In this document: positions 41,054-51,081 of the stretch, piece by piece | Layout: each line of letters starts with the position of its first letter | Position numbering within the stretch: position 1 is the first letter of the stretch | From: Streptomyces sp. CB02980 | GTDB lineage: Bacteria; Actinomycetota; Actinomycetes; Streptomycetales; Streptomycetaceae | Assembly (NCBI RefSeq): GCF_014451325.2 | Contig: NZ_JACSCH020000004.1 | Location: forward strand, 1 to 64,000 | Direction: 5' to 3' | Length of the DNA stretch: 64,000 nt | Notes under the pieces: model-generated | The model's database searches: none | Seen by the model: only the letters and a program-made list of their open reading frames with translations | What the model was told of the DNA's origin: nothing | Position numbers and translations under genes: made by a program

Positions 41054-42600
41054 CCACGGACAGCATCACCGCGGTCGAGGCCGACCCCAGGGACCGCGTC
41101 CACGCCGTACGGCACCGGTACGCCCACCGCGGCGACCGCGCCACGGTGCAGGACTGGGCGTACACCGTCTACCTCAGCGTCATCCTCGGCGCCGTCTACG
41201 TGGCGCCCGTCGTCTACCTGGTGAGAACCACGGAGGCGCTGGTCTCCCTGCCGTCCGCCGAGGCGGCGACGCCCGTGGCGTGCCTGGTCGCGGCGGCGGT
41301 GGTCTGGGGCGCCCAGCTCACCGGCCGGTTCTGGGGACCGCTGGTGCTCAAGCCGTTCCTGCTGCACGTGTTCATGTCGACGGACCTGTCCCCGACGCAC
41401 TACCTCGGCACGATCGCCCGCCGCCGGCTCGCGTACGCGGGACTCGGCACGCTCCTGGCGGTCTGCACGACGACGTTCCTCGCGACCGACCTGTTCGACC
41501 ACCCGGGAAGCGCGCTGCTGCCGCAGGGCCTGGCCGTCGCGGTGGGCATCGGCGCCGTGGCCCCCGTGGCATGGCTGTGGGGCCAGGTCCGGACGGTGCG
41601 CGAGAACGTCCTGCTCGCCGCCGCCGTGGCCGGTGCGGCGGCCGCCGCGGCACTGCTCGGCCGGTCCGCCCTCCTGGGCGGGAGCGGCCCGTGGCTCGTC
41701 ACCGGTGTGCTCGCGGTCGCGGCCGCCCTGCTCGGCCGGTCCGCCCTCCGGTCCGTCCGCACGGTCGACCTCGCCCGGCTCGCACGCGAATCGGCGCGTG
41801 CCGCCGAGGCCCAGACCTTCGCCTGGACCGGCACGCTCCACCACGCGCTCGACCTGTACCGCCCGCAGCCGCGCGGGCTCACGTCCGCCCTGACGCGCCC
41901 CGACGGGCGGCTGCGCGGCCACCTCGCCCAGGGGGCGGTCCGCGCGGTCCGCACCCGGGGCCGCGCGATCGCGGCCGCGGTGTTCCTGCCGGCCGGCGGC
42001 GCCCTGCTGACCCTCGGCGTCGCCGAGCCGGACGCCCGGCTCGCGACGCTCTCCTGGACGGCCGGCGCGGTCGGCGTGTACCTGGGGTCCGGGTGGGTCG
42101 GCGAGAGCTGGCGCGGACTGCGCGACGAGCTGACCCTGGCCCCGTTGCTCGGCGAGTGGTGGGGCGGGACGCTTGCCCGCACCCTGGCCTGGCCGGTCGT
42201 CGCCGTGGTGGTCCCGGTGGGTCTCGCGAGCACCGTCACCGTCCTGACCCGGTGGCCGCTCCAGGGCGGCGGGCCGGCCGACGCGGTGCTGCTCACGGCA
42301 GGGTCGGTGGTGCTCGCGCTGGGCGCCAGGTTCCTGCGCGAGATGAAGATGAACCTGCCCGTCGAACTGCTGCTTCCGATCATCACGCCGCTGGGTGACC
42401 TGTCCGCCCTCCGCGTCTTCGTGTGGCAGTTCGACGGACTCGTCGTCGTCCTGGCCGGCGTCCTCGTGATGAACGCGATGGCGTCCGCGTCCGGCGCGGC
42501 CCTGATCGCCCTGGGCGTGGCCGCCTGCTGCGTCTGGGCGGGCCTGCGCCGCACCGGCTGGGCCCTCCGGCCCTTCGTCACCCGCCTCGGCCGGGTGTAG
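41050..42600 (+). CDS. Large membrane permease of the linaridin ABC exporter
   Basis: 516 residues from ATG 41050, overlapping the ATPase gene by ATGA. About ten to twelve hydrophobic segments (e.g. [92 protein letters not shown]). I cannot assign it to a specific permease family, but length, topology and overlap make it the partner of the ATPase. Probably export or immunity. A hairpin at 42619 ends the cluster. Confidence 0.8.
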   Translation: MTTDSITAVEADPRDRVHAVRHRYAHRGDRATVQDWAYTVYLSVILGAVYVAPVVYLVRTTEALVSLPSAEAATPVACLVAAAVVWGAQLTGRFWGPLVLKPFLLHVFMSTDLSPTHYLGTIARRRLAYAGLGTLLAVCTTTFLATDLFDHPGSALLPQGLAVAVGIGAVAPVAWLWGQVRTVRENVLLAAAVAGAAAAAALLGRSALLGGSGPWLVTGVLAVAAALLGRSALRSVRTVDLARLARESARAAEAQTFAWTGTLHHALDLYRPQPRGLTSALTRPDGRLRGHLAQGAVRAVRTRGRAIAAAVFLPAGGALLTLGVAEPDARLATLSWTAGAVGVYLGSGWVGESWRGLRDELTLAPLLGEWWGGTLARTLAWPVVAVVVPVGLASTVTVLTRWPLQGGGPADAVLLTAGSVVLALGARFLREMKMNLPVELLLPIITPLGDLSALRVFVWQFDGLVVVLAGVLVMNAMASASGAALIALGVAACCVWAGLRRTGWALRPFVTRLGRV

Positions 42601-42618
42601 CGACGCCCCGCGGGAGTG

Positions 42619-42638
42619 GCCCCCGGTCCGCCGGGGGC
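42619..42638 (+). terminator. Terminator at the end of the linaridin cluster
   Basis: GCCCCCGG (42619-42626) pairs with CCGGGGGC (42631-42638) across TCCG, 18 nt after the permease stop. Confidence 0.7.
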
Positions 42639-42682
42639 AGGGGTCCCGCGCGACTCCGGGGCGGCAGGGCAGGATGGACACC

Positions 42683-44746
<2,064 letters not shown>

Positions 44747-44822
44747 GGCCTCCGGAAAGGGGACGGCCCCGCGACCCCTCCGAGGAGGGGCGGCGGGGCC
44801 GCACCGTGCCGCGCGTCGTCGC

Positions 44823-45230
44823 TCAGCTGTTGCCGGCGCCGTTGCCGGACAGCACGGGGATGTCGCTGAGGATGTGCGACAGCGGCTCGTCACCCTTGGC
44901 CTGGGTGGAGTTCTCGGTGCACTGCTGGTTCTGCGGGGAGGACAGGACGTTGACGTCCTGGACGGCGATCGGCACGGCGCCGAGGATCGAACCGGCGTTG
45001 ACCTTGGCCGGCAGGCCGATGCAGGGCTTGTTCAGGGAGCCCTGGACGAGCGCGAACTGCGGGCTCATGTTGCCGTGGGTGGCCGAGTTGCCGAACTCCT
45101 GGTGGGCGCCGTTGCCGCTGAGCGACGTGGTGCCACCGTCGTCGGCGATGGCGAGCGCCTGCCCGGCACCCGCCGCCGTCGCGCCGAGCACCGACGCGGC
45201 CACAGCAGCCGTAGCCAACAGCTTCTTCAT
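44823..45230 (-). CDS. Rodlin protein (third copy)
   Basis: 135 residues. Signal peptide KKLLATAAVAASVLGATAAGAGQALA, then the rodlin body [42 protein letters not shown] and [26 protein letters not shown] with two conserved Cys. Rodlins make the rodlet layer on aerial hyphae and spores with chaplins. About 190 bp of its 3' half are almost identical (a handful of mismatches) to the rodlin at 46783-47193, pointing to recent duplication or gene conversion. Carries the shared CGGAAC-N16-AGTTGA promoter. Confidence 0.95.
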   Translation of the reverse strand: MKKLLATAAVAASVLGATAAGAGQALAIADDGGTTSLSGNGAHQEFGNSATHGNMSPQFALVQGSLNKPCIGLPAKVNAGSILGAVPIAVQDVNVLSSPQNQQCTENSTQAKGDEPLSHILSDIPVLSGNGAGNS

Positions 45231-45278
45231 TGTTCAGGCCTTTCGGATCGTGGCCCGATGAGTGCCGAGCCGTGCTGA

Positions 45279-45306
45279 TCAACTGGTCAGCGGTACGGAG
45301 GTTCCG
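45279..45306 (-). promoter_or_regulatory. BldN-like promoter of third rodlin
   Basis: On the minus strand CGGAAC (45301-45306), exactly 16 nt, AGTTGA (45279-45284). It is identical in hexamers and spacing to those of the other two rodlin genes and close to the sigma-BldN consensus CGTAAC-N16-CGTTGA. Confidence 0.65.
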
Positions 45307-45324
45307 CGAAGTCCACCGGACGGA

Positions 45325-46365
45325 CTACGGGCAGATGAGCGAAGCCCCGGGCGCCGGCCGGTAGGTGCCCACGGAGATCTGGCTGGGCGCGATCTCGTCG
45401 GCCGCCGGCAGCGGCCGGTCCTCGCGCAGCCGCCGGAAGACCTCGGCCGCCCCTTCCTCGTCCCAGGCGAGGGTGGACCCGACGCCGGCGATGTCCGGGT
45501 TGAAGCCGCGTACGGGCACGGTGGCGAACTCCGTACGGTCCGGGGGCAGGTCCCGCAGTCGCCAGGCGAGCCGGAGCAGCTCGGTCGCGGAGATCCCCCG
45601 GTCGGTCGCGCCCGTCCCGCGCAGGGTCTCCGCGAAGTCCCTGAGCCGGTCGGGGTCGTCGAGGACGCCCTCGTGGAGCCGTTCCAGGGTGTTCACCACG
45701 AACTTCTGCTGCTTCTGGATGCGGCCGAAGTCCATCTGCCCGTCGGCCTTCCGCGACCGCACGTACTGGAGCGCCTCGCCGCCGCCGACCGGCTTGGTCC
45801 CGGGTTGCAGGTCGATGCCGGTGGCCGGGTCCTTGAGTGCCTTCTCCGTACAGACGGGGACTCCGCCGTCGACGCGGTCCACGGTGTCCATGAAGCGCCG
45901 GAAGTCGATCTCCAGGTAGCGGTGGACGGGCAGCCCCGTCATCGACTCGACGGTCTCCCTCGCGAAGGAGGGACCGCCCTCCGCCCAGGCGCCGTTGATC
46001 TTCGCCTGGTGGGCGGCGTGCAGTTTTCCGGTGCGCCGGTCGCGGTGCTGGTCGGGGAAGGAGGTGAGCGAGTCGCGGGGCAGGCTCACCACGTCGACGC
46101 GGTCGTTCCCGGCCGAGACGTGCACGAGCATCATCACGTCCGTGCAGTCGCACTCCTTCCCGCCGAGCCGGAAACGTTCCTTCTCCTCCGCGGTGACTCC
46201 CTTGCGGCTGTCGATGCCGACCACCAGGAGGTTCAGACCCTGTTCGGGGGCGGGGAGGTCGGTGGGGGCGGCGGCGAGGGCGCCGGGAGCGAGGGCGGCG
46301 AGGGCGGCGACCGCCGCCGGGACGAGCAGCGGACGTCGGGGGCGCCGTGATCGCGGGAATTTCAT
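45325..46365 (-). CDS. LytR-CpsA-Psr (LCP) family protein
   Basis: 346 residues. An N-terminal signal-like segment (RPLLVPAAVAALAALAPGALAA) directs it to the cell surface. LCP domain: LNLLVVGIDSRKG, CDCTDVMMLVHVSAGNDRVDVVSLPRDSLT, KINGAWAEGGPSFARETVESMTGLPVHRYLEIDFRRFMDTVDRVDGGV and YVRSRKADGQMDFGRIQKQQKFV have the conserved Arg/Asp residues. The family transfers lipid-linked polymers onto peptidoglycan. Its place between two rodlin genes and near a polysaccharide operon suggests it attaches a surface glycan during aerial growth (inference). Confidence 0.92.
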   Translation of the reverse strand: MKFPRSRRPRRPLLVPAAVAALAALAPGALAAAPTDLPAPEQGLNLLVVGIDSRKGVTAEEKERFRLGGKECDCTDVMMLVHVSAGNDRVDVVSLPRDSLTSFPDQHRDRRTGKLHAAHQAKINGAWAEGGPSFARETVESMTGLPVHRYLEIDFRRFMDTVDRVDGGVPVCTEKALKDPATGIDLQPGTKPVGGGEALQYVRSRKADGQMDFGRIQKQQKFVVNTLERLHEGVLDDPDRLRDFAETLRGTGATDRGISATELLRLAWRLRDLPPDRTEFATVPVRGFNPDIAGVGSTLAWDEEGAAEVFRRLREDRPLPAADEIAPSQISVGTYRPAPGASLICP

Positions 46366-46483
46366 GCCCGCACGGTAATTCGATCGCTCTCGCACACAGA
46401 TACGCGACGCGACATGAACAGGACGAATCACTCTCCTGCGGCGCCTGTGGAATGATGCGGGAATCGCAGCGGAAGGAGCGAAG

Positions 46484-46690
46484 ATGGCGCCGGATCCCGG
46501 GAAATGGGAACGGATGGCCTTCATTCCGAAGAGCCGGTATGTGAGCGACCCGCCCCCAGCCGACCGCACACCATTCCCCCTCTATTCCTCACTCGTGACC
46601 CAGTGGGTGCAGGCGGGCCGGACGGTACCGGGGATGCCCGACCGCGAGTGGGAACGCCTGATGGCCACCCCGATCTGGCCGACCTGGTAG
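46484..46690 (+). CDS. Small hypothetical protein
   Basis: 68 residues (MAPDPGKWERMAFIPKSRYVSDPPP to EWERLMATPIWPTW), with an excellent GGAAGGAG 5 nt before the ATG, which is why I accept it. It has no signal peptide, a Trp-containing C-terminus and no known motif. It is divergent from the LCP gene and ends at a shared terminator with the rodlin on the other strand. Confidence 0.65.
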   Translation: MAPDPGKWERMAFIPKSRYVSDPPPADRTPFPLYSSLVTQWVQAGRTVPGMPDREWERLMATPIWPTW

Positions 46691-46723
46691 CGACGGGCCC
46701 GGCCGGCACGGAGCAGACGCGAA

Positions 46724-46749
46724 AGGGGCCGCCCCGGAGGGCGGCCCCT
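46724..46749. terminator. Bidirectional terminator
   Basis: 11-bp stem AGGGGCCGCCC / GGGCGGCCCCT with a CGGA tetraloop, between the convergent small gene and rodlin gene. Confidence 0.8.
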
Positions 46750-46782
46750 GACGTGTGAACGTCGTCGCGCGGAGGCGGAACG

Positions 46783-47193
46783 TCAGTTGTTGCCGACGCC
46801 GTTGCCCGACAGGACCGGGATGTCGTCCAGGATGTGCGAGAGGGCCTCGTCACCCTTGGCCTGGGTGGAGTTCTCGGTGCACTGCTGGTTCTGCGGGGAG
46901 GACAGGACGTTGATGTCCTGGACGGCGATCGGGACGGCGCCGAGGACCGAACCGGCGTTGACCTTGGCCGGCAGGCCGATGCAGGGCTTGTTCAGGGAGC
47001 CCTGGACGAGCGCGAACTGCGGGCTCATGTGGCCGTACGTGGTGGAGTTGCCGTACTCCTGGTGCGCACCGTTTCCGGACAGCGACGTGGTGCCGCCGTC
47101 GTTGGCGATGGCGAGGGCGGGGGAGGCCACGGCGGCGGAGGCGCCGACGATGGCCGCGGCTGCGGCCGCGGTGGCCATAACCTTCTTGATCAC
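46783..47193 (-). CDS. Rodlin protein (divergent pair, minus strand)
   Basis: 136 residues with a signal peptide (MATAAAAAAIVGASAAVASPALA) and the full rodlin sequence ([61 protein letters not shown]). It is divergent from a second rodlin, the arrangement of rdlA/rdlB in S. coelicolor; I cannot tell which is which. Surface layer function as above. The promoter at 47239-47266 resembles sigma-BldN promoters. Confidence 0.95.
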   Translation of the reverse strand: MIKKVMATAAAAAAIVGASAAVASPALAIANDGGTTSLSGNGAHQEYGNSTTYGHMSPQFALVQGSLNKPCIGLPAKVNAGSVLGAVPIAVQDINVLSSPQNQQCTENSTQAKGDEALSHILDDIPVLSGNGVGNN

Positions 47194-47238
47194 GGGGAGT
47201 TCCCTTCTAGAACCGGCTCCGTGCAGGGAGCGGCCTGA

Positions 47239-47266
47239 TCAACTGCCCATGGACTCAAGGGTTCCG
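47239..47266 (-). promoter_or_regulatory. BldN-like promoter of minus-strand rodlin
   Basis: Minus strand CGGAAC (47261-47266), 16 nt, AGTTGA (47239-47244), the same hexamers and spacing as at 45279 and 47336. Confidence 0.65.
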
Positions 47267-47335
47267 CTGTGTCACCCCCTTGGCGGAGCGCACTGGGCAG
47301 CGCGAAACGCGGTCCCAGTCGAACGGGTGAAGCGC

Positions 47336-47363
47336 CGGAACCAAAGCCCCCGCGCGCAGTTGA
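47336..47363 (+). promoter_or_regulatory. BldN-like promoter of plus-strand rodlin
   Basis: CGGAAC (47336-47341), 16 nt, AGTTGA (47358-47363), about 50 bp before the rodlin start. Confidence 0.65.
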
Positions 47364-47412
47364 TCCCGTCGCATCAATCAGGTCGATTGGTGGGAACAGG
47401 AACGGAATCACC

Positions 47413-47823
47413 GTGATCAAGAAGATTATGGCGGCTGCGGCTGTGACGGCCTCTGTCGTCGGCGCTTCTGCCGCGATGGCCTCCCCGGCGCTCGCCATCG
47501 CCGACGACGGCGGCACGACCTCGCTCAGCGGCAACGGCGCGCACCAGTCGTTCGGCAACTCGAAGACCAAGGGCGACCTGAGCCCGCAGTTCTCGGTCGT
47601 CCAGGGCTCGCTGAACAAGCTCTGCCTCGGGGCCCCGGTGAAGGGCAACCTCGGTTCGATCGGCGGCGCCGTCCCGATCGCCGTCCAGGACATCAACGTC
47701 CTGTCCTCCCCGCAGAACCAGCAGTGCACCGAGAACTCCACCCAGGCCAAGGGTGACGAGCCGCTGTCGCACATCCTGGAGGACATCCCGGTCCTCTCCG
47801 GGAACGGCGCCTACAACGGCTGA
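47413..47823 (+). CDS. Rodlin protein (divergent pair, plus strand)
   Basis: 136 residues from GTG 47413. Signal peptide ([23 protein letters not shown]), then [43 protein letters not shown] and [27 protein letters not shown]. It differs from the other two most in the centre ([17 protein letters not shown] instead of KPCIGLPAKVNAGS), so it is the older branch of the trio. Forms rodlets with its partner on aerial structures. A 22-bp hairpin follows. Confidence 0.95.
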   Translation: MIKKIMAAAAVTASVVGASAAMASPALAIADDGGTTSLSGNGAHQSFGNSKTKGDLSPQFSVVQGSLNKLCLGAPVKGNLGSIGGAVPIAVQDINVLSSPQNQQCTENSTQAKGDEPLSHILEDIPVLSGNGAYNG

Positions 47824-47832
47824 TCCGTCCCG

Positions 47833-47880
47833 CGCAACACAGGGCCGGAGGGAACGTTCGCGTTCCCTCCGGCCCTGTGT
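47833..47880 (+). terminator. Very strong rodlin terminator
   Basis: Perfect 22-bp stem (left arm 47833-47854, right arm 47859-47880) with a TTCG tetraloop, 9 nt after the rodlin stop. Among the strongest hairpins in the window. Confidence 0.95.
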
Positions 47881-47995
47881 TGTTCGGGCAATGGAGTGAA
47901 AGAACGAAAGTCGTCTGTTCTCGCGGTTTCCTTTGTGCGACATGTTCGTTGTGTTGCGTGAAAAGTGTTCCGCCACCGAAAGGATGCAGACGAAA

Positions 47996-48229
47996 ATGAA
48001 CTGTAAGAAGGCTGCTGCCGTCGTCGCCGGAATCATCATGGCCATGGGTGCGGCGACCCCCGCCTTCGCCGACGCGGGCGCCGAGGGTCTCGCGGTCGGT
48101 TCGCCGGGCGTCCTCTCCGGCAACGTCGTCCAGGTCCCGATCCACGCGCCGATCAACGTCTGCGGCAACAGCGTGAACGTCATCGGCCTGCTCAACCCGG
48201 CCGCGTTCAACACCTGCGCCAACTTCTGA
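47996..48229 (+). CDS. Short chaplin
   Basis: 77 residues from ATG 47996 (GAAAGG upstream; ATG 47984 is the alternative). Signal peptide (AAAVVAGIIMAMGAATPAFA), then a single chaplin domain GSPGVLSGNVVQVPIHAPINVCGNSVNVIGLLNPAAFNTC with the two conserved Cys. Short chaplins (ChpD-H type) self-assemble into amyloid at the air interface so that hyphae can grow into air. It lies after the rodlin and its terminator, so it should have its own promoter; only a poor BldN-like match is seen. Confidence 0.94.
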   Translation: MNCKKAAAVVAGIIMAMGAATPAFADAGAEGLAVGSPGVLSGNVVQVPIHAPINVCGNSVNVIGLLNPAAFNTCANF

Positions 48230-48297
48230 GCCCCTGGCGGCACGCAGGCACAGGGCCGGCCCCCGGAGAGCAACCGCTTCCCGGGGGCCGGCCTCCC

Positions 48298-49584
48298 TCA
48301 TGCCGAGACGGGCGCCTTCCCGCCCGTACGCGGCCGGCCCACCGCCCCGCCCCGGGCCCCCGTCCGCAGCCGCCGGCGCACCCCGCGCACCAGACGCCCC
48401 GCCGTGTACTCCGCGCCGAGGACGAACCGCATCGAGGGACCGTACGAAGGGGCGGTGAGCAGCCCGGCGAGGAACAGGCCCGGCCACGAGGACTCGAAGA
48501 GACCGCCGACCTCCGGTGCGCCGCCCGCGCCGACCGTCCGCAACGCCCCGCGCAGCTCCGGGGAGAGCACGCCCGCCCGGTCCAGGCTCGGGGTGAACCC
48601 GGTGGCCGCCACGACATGGTCGGTCTCCAGGACCGTCGCCCCCTCCGGCCCGGTCACGTCGAGCCGCAGCCGCCCGTCCCCGGTCACGGTCGCCGCGGTG
48701 ATCCGCTGCGCGAGACGTACGTCCCCGACCGCCGCGAACCGTTCGCGCAGCCACCAGGCCCCCGCCGGGCCGAGCGCCGAGTCGAAGATCCGCTCACGGG
48801 TCGCGGCCGGCAGCCGGCGGAAGACCCCCGGCGTGTCCGCGTACAGCTTGTTCCGCCAGCCGCAGCCGAGCCCCGTGTGCGGCGCGCGCACGCTCGGCCA
48901 CGGGCCCCGGTCGAGGGCCGGGGGCAGGGTGTTCCAGTTCAGCCGGTCCGCACGGGCGAGGATCCGTACGGTCGCGGCGCCCTGCTCGACGAGGAGTGCC
49001 GCCGTCTCCAGGGCGGCCTGCCCGGCCCCGACGACGGTCACGTCCCGGCCGGCGAAGCGGTCCAGCTCGCCGTGGTGGCTGGAGTGGGTGACGTACCGCC
49101 GGGGCAGGCCCCGCAGCGGCCCCGGGATCTCCATGAACGGCAGGACGCCGACCGCCAGCGCCACCGTCCTGGCCCGCAGCGCCTCGCCGTCCTCGGTGCG
49201 CAGCTCGAAGCCGTCCGCGCCGGGCGCGACCGAGTCGATCAGCCGCTCGTCGAGCGCGGGCACCGCCTGCCGGGCGAACCAGTCGCCGTACGCGGCGAAG
49301 AAGTCCACCGGCAGCGGCACCCCGTGCGCGGCGCGCACACCCCGCGTGGCGGCGTAGGCGTCGAGCCCGTACGCCCGCTCCGGGTCGGAGAGATGGGAGG
49401 CCCAGGGCTCCGACTTCAGGAACATGCCCGGGGGCATCGCGTGCCAGGACTCCATCGAGCGGCCGAAGGTCCGCAGGTGCAGCCCGTGGGCGGCCGCGTG
49501 CGCGGCGACGGACAGACCGTACGGTCCTGCCCCGACGACCACCAGGTCGTACATCGACTTCGACATCGTGCCTTCCACCTTCAT
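48298..49584 (-). CDS. FAD-dependent oxidoreductase / flavin monooxygenase-like
   Basis: 428 residues from ATG 49584, overlapping the ATP-grasp stop by ATGA. Two dinucleotide folds: VVVGAGPYGLSVAAHA (FAD) near the N-terminus and VTVVGAGQAALETAALL (NADPH) in the middle, plus VVAATGFTPSLDRAGVLSPEL, the ATG-type loop. It resembles flavin monooxygenases and lysine/ornithine N-hydroxylases (FLKSEPWASHLSDPE). Cytoplasmic. Co-translated with the ATP-grasp enzyme, so both probably act on one metabolite or surface precursor. Confidence 0.85.
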   Translation of the reverse strand: MKVEGTMSKSMYDLVVVGAGPYGLSVAAHAAAHGLHLRTFGRSMESWHAMPPGMFLKSEPWASHLSDPERAYGLDAYAATRGVRAAHGVPLPVDFFAAYGDWFARQAVPALDERLIDSVAPGADGFELRTEDGEALRARTVALAVGVLPFMEIPGPLRGLPRRYVTHSSHHGELDRFAGRDVTVVGAGQAALETAALLVEQGAATVRILARADRLNWNTLPPALDRGPWPSVRAPHTGLGCGWRNKLYADTPGVFRRLPAATRERIFDSALGPAGAWWLRERFAAVGDVRLAQRITAATVTGDGRLRLDVTGPEGATVLETDHVVAATGFTPSLDRAGVLSPELRGALRTVGAGGAPEVGGLFESSWPGLFLAGLLTAPSYGPSMRFVLGAEYTAGRLVRGVRRRLRTGARGGAVGRPRTGGKAPVSA

Positions 49585-50924
49585 CGTGGGGTGAGCTGGT
49601 TGGAGGAGCTGCGGGCGGGCGGCGCCGTCGGGGGCAGCGGCGGGCGCGCCCGAAGGGACCCGAGGAACCGGCGCGCCGAGGCCACCGCCCTGCGCAGCAG
49701 GTGTCCGAGCCAGGCGAGGCCCATCGCGAACGCCGGTGCCGGGTCGTCCGCCGCGCACCAGGCGTACTCGGTCCGCCGCGACGCGCCCTCGGACCCGGCT
49801 CCGGCCCCGTCCGCGGGACGGCGGCGCGGGGAGGTGAGGAGCGACAGCGCCGCGTAGTTCTCGACCACGAACCGGCGGCCGTACGCGGGGGAGTGCGGGG
49901 GTACGGGACGCCCGGTGAGGTCCAGATGAAGCGCCCGGACCACGTCCAGGCCGTCCGCGTCGGCGAAGAGCCGGAACTGCGCGCCGGGCCGGGGGTTGAA
50001 GTCGAGCAGGTGGTACGCGCCCGTCGACCGGTTCATCCGGAAGTCCAGGTCGCACACGCCCCGGTAGCCGAGCGCGTCGACCAGCTCGCGGGCCGTGCGC
50101 TCCACGGCCGGGTTCGCCGTCCAGCGGCCCACGGCGGTGAGCCCGGCCCCGTCCGGCCAGGACCGCTCCTTGCGGCCCGTCGCCCCCGTCGTACAGCCGC
50201 CGTCCGTGTCCACGTACCCGTGGAAGAACCAGTCCAGGTCGCGGCCCGCCGGGAGGAGTTCCTGGAGCAGCAGTCGGCTGCCGGCCTCCGGGCTCCGGTC
50301 GTACAGCTCCCGCACCTCGGCGAGGGACCGCACGATCGAGGTGCTGCGCAGCCCGCCGCCGGCCGGAAGCAGCCAGGGGCGGCTCCACTTGGCGACCACC
50401 GGCAGACCGAGCGACCACGCCATGGAGGCGGCCTCGTCGGAACCGGCGGGGAGTTCGGTACGGGGGTGGGGCAGGCCCAGGGCCGCACAGGTCTCGGCGA
50501 GCGCCGCCTTGTCCGCGACCCGCAGCAGCTGTTCCTCGGTCTGCGCGGGGAGCAGGAAGCGCGGGGAGAGCTCGGCGCGGCGGCGTGCCAGGGCGAGGGC
50601 GCTCACGTCGTCCAGGGGGAGGACGAGAAGGGGAGTTGACGAGCCGTCGGCCGCCGGGCCCGTCTCGTCCTCGATCTCGTCCGCGTACCGGCGGAGGAGC
50701 GAGGGCAGCTCGGTGGCGGTGGTCGTCCGGGGGCTCGCGCGGGTCGACCGGAGATAACGGGAACGGGCGACCGGGCTGGTGCTCGATTCGATGACCGCGT
50801 GGACCGGAATTCCCGCCCGGCCCAGCGAACGCGCGGCTCCGAGCGTGCCGTGATGGAAGGGATTCCGGTCGAGCCGTACGAGGACGGTGGGAACGCTGGT
50901 GTCGAAACTCTGACGACGCAGCAC
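49581..50924 (-). CDS. ATP-grasp carboxylate-amine ligase
   Basis: 447 residues from GTG 50924 with GAAGGG upstream. ATP-grasp features: LVLPLDDVSALAL, ADKAALAETCAALGLPHPRTELP, LPVVAKWSRP (ATP lysine), LLLQELLPAGRDLDWFFHG and the metal site GVCDLDFRMNRSTGAYHLLDFNPRPGAQF. Such enzymes join a carboxylate to an amine with ATP, for example modifying sugar or peptide parts of surface polymers. The last ~75 residues are basic and Pro-rich. Function in the polysaccharide locus is inferred from position. Confidence 0.88.
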   Translation of the reverse strand: MLRRQSFDTSVPTVLVRLDRNPFHHGTLGAARSLGRAGIPVHAVIESSTSPVARSRYLRSTRASPRTTTATELPSLLRRYADEIEDETGPAADGSSTPLLVLPLDDVSALALARRRAELSPRFLLPAQTEEQLLRVADKAALAETCAALGLPHPRTELPAGSDEAASMAWSLGLPVVAKWSRPWLLPAGGGLRSTSIVRSLAEVRELYDRSPEAGSRLLLQELLPAGRDLDWFFHGYVDTDGGCTTGATGRKERSWPDGAGLTAVGRWTANPAVERTARELVDALGYRGVCDLDFRMNRSTGAYHLLDFNPRPGAQFRLFADADGLDVVRALHLDLTGRPVPPHSPAYGRRFVVENYAALSLLTSPRRRPADGAGAGSEGASRRTEYAWCAADDPAPAFAMGLAWLGHLLRRAVASARRFLGSLRARPPLPPTAPPARSSSNQLTPR

Positions 50925-51081
50925 GGCATGCCCTTCATCTCGGGTGCCCCAACTGGGCGATGAAATCCTCTAATGGACTACTGATCAGAGGGAAGCCGAG
51001 TTCACGGTCGGCTCATTAGGAATACTTTCGGAGTATCGGATTGACGGATCATCAAAACGCGTACGACGCGAAGGAGCGGCC

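Noticed and set aside
36512..42600. Lanthipeptide or thioamitide cluster
   Set aside because: The Cys-containing C-terminus and HFCD enzyme suggest this at first, but LanB/C/M/L, YcaO and TfuA genes are absent and the precursor and gene set fit linaridins.
46454..46546. Alternative frame MMRESQRKERRWRRIPGNGN
   Set aside because: It overlaps the frame starting at 46484, which has a better ribosome binding site and a more protein-like sequence.
47925..47952. BldN-type promoter for the short chaplin
   Set aside because: CGGTTT-N16-CGTTGT keeps the spacing but the -35 matches only about half of the bases; too weak to call.
50925..51081. BldN-like promoters for the GH26 and ATP-grasp genes
   Set aside because: GATTGA and AGTTGG occur here but without a matching -35 hexamer at 16 bp; only a weak ATACT/AGTAT dyad remains.
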